Assembly: GCA_028279945.1 (NCBI GenBank)
Contig: JANQMT010000062.1
Coordinates: 1-50,653 of the forward strand
Reading direction: 5' to 3'
Source: JAKSCF01 sp028279945
GTDB taxonomy: Bacteria > Bacillota > Clostridia > Peptostreptococcales > JAAYPU01
DNA length: 50,653 nt
The notes beneath the pieces are model-generated. The model saw only the letters and a list, made by a program, of their open reading frames with translations, ran no database searches and was not told the origin of the DNA. The position numbers and the translations under genes were made by a program. Positions 50,611-50,653 of the stretch are shown here, one piece after another. Each line of letters begins with the position of its first letter. Within the stretch, counting starts at the first letter, position 1.

Positions 50611-50624
50611 TGGCATCCTTGCCA
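50611..50624 (-). promoter_or_regulatory. CsrA-type hairpin in the flagellin leader
   Basis: On the minus strand TGGCAAGGATGCCA folds into a 4-base-pair stem with an AAGGAT hexaloop closed by C-G. This matches the core (CARGGAUG) of the known CsrA consensus. It lies 13 bases upstream of the ribosome binding site CAAGGAGG, which itself contains a second GGA. The arrangement mirrors the two-site control of hag by CsrA in Bacillus subtilis. Confidence 0.6.
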
Positions 50625-50632
50625 TAGCTGTT

Positions 50633-50650
50633 TTGTAAAGGCCTTTACAA
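50633..50650. promoter_or_regulatory. Palindrome upstream of the flagellin leader hairpin
   Basis: TTGTAAAGGCCTTTACAA is a perfect 18-base palindrome about 50 bases before the flagellin start. Position favours a leader-RNA hairpin or an operator. It could also belong to the terminator of a gene outside the window, although no T run is visible. Confidence 0.4.
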
Positions 50651-50653
50651 TTT

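Overview
The window comes from a low-GC, Gram-positive, motile anaerobe-like genome, most likely a member of the class Clostridia. The evidence is the A+T-rich sequence, strong AGGAGG-type ribosome binding sites, frequent TTG and GTG starts, sigma-A and sigma-D type promoters, an FMN riboswitch and a Bacillus/Clostridia-style flagellar operon. Genus is not decidable from the sequence alone. Almost every gene lies on the minus strand; the one clear exception is acpP. No rRNA, tRNA, CRISPR array, transposase or phage gene was seen.

Layout, left to right. 1-2220 holds the end of a MacB/FtsX-type ABC exporter (permease cut by the window edge, plus ATPase) with its promoter and a palindromic operator candidate. 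2413-2794 is a monocistronic acpP. 2836-6240 is the tRNA t6A-modification cluster (tsaE, tsaB, rimI, a small Cys-rich protein, tsaD). 6320-9919 is a small sugar-type locus: a TIM-barrel enzyme, an EIIC-like transporter with an unusual N-terminal domain, and a GntR/HutC regulator, with two palindromic operators in front of the transporter. 9960-10858 is riboflavin transporter ribU under an FMN riboswitch. 10895-15834 carries a HepT/MntA toxin-antitoxin pair, the dipeptidase pepV, cysQ, a CapA-like protein and an NfuA-like Fe-S protein. 15835-19426 holds two tandem acyl-CoA synthetases.

19540-50653 is one flagellar region read right to left. Flagellin (hag) comes first, with a CsrA-type hairpin in its leader and a strong terminator. 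Next is a fliD-flgN-flaG-flaG2-fliS unit behind a near-consensus sigma-D promoter, ending in a terminator. Then a sigma-A-like promoter starts the long fla operon: flgB, flgC, fliE, fliF, fliG, fliH, fliI, fliJ, fliK, flgD, a TIGR02530-type gene, flgE, flbD, motA, motB, fliL, fliO, fliP, fliQ, fliR, flhB, flhA, flhF, flhG, ycgR, fliA, two small membrane genes, flgF, flgG and flgJ. The switch genes fliM, fliN/fliY and cheY are missing from their usual place between fliL and fliO.

The most interesting unexplained signal is a family of modular, hairpin-rich intergenic RNA elements. It occurs three times inside the fla operon, directly in front of flgG, flgE and fliK, with conserved linkers and compensatory stem changes. 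I do not recognise it as a described riboswitch. Other points of interest are internal domain triplication in the hook protein, a 15-residue repeat array in FliK, an acidic Thr/Pro tail on FlgD, an extra N-terminal membrane segment on FlhB, and a palindromic intergenic repeat that has landed at the 3' ends of several genes and supplies two of their stop codons.
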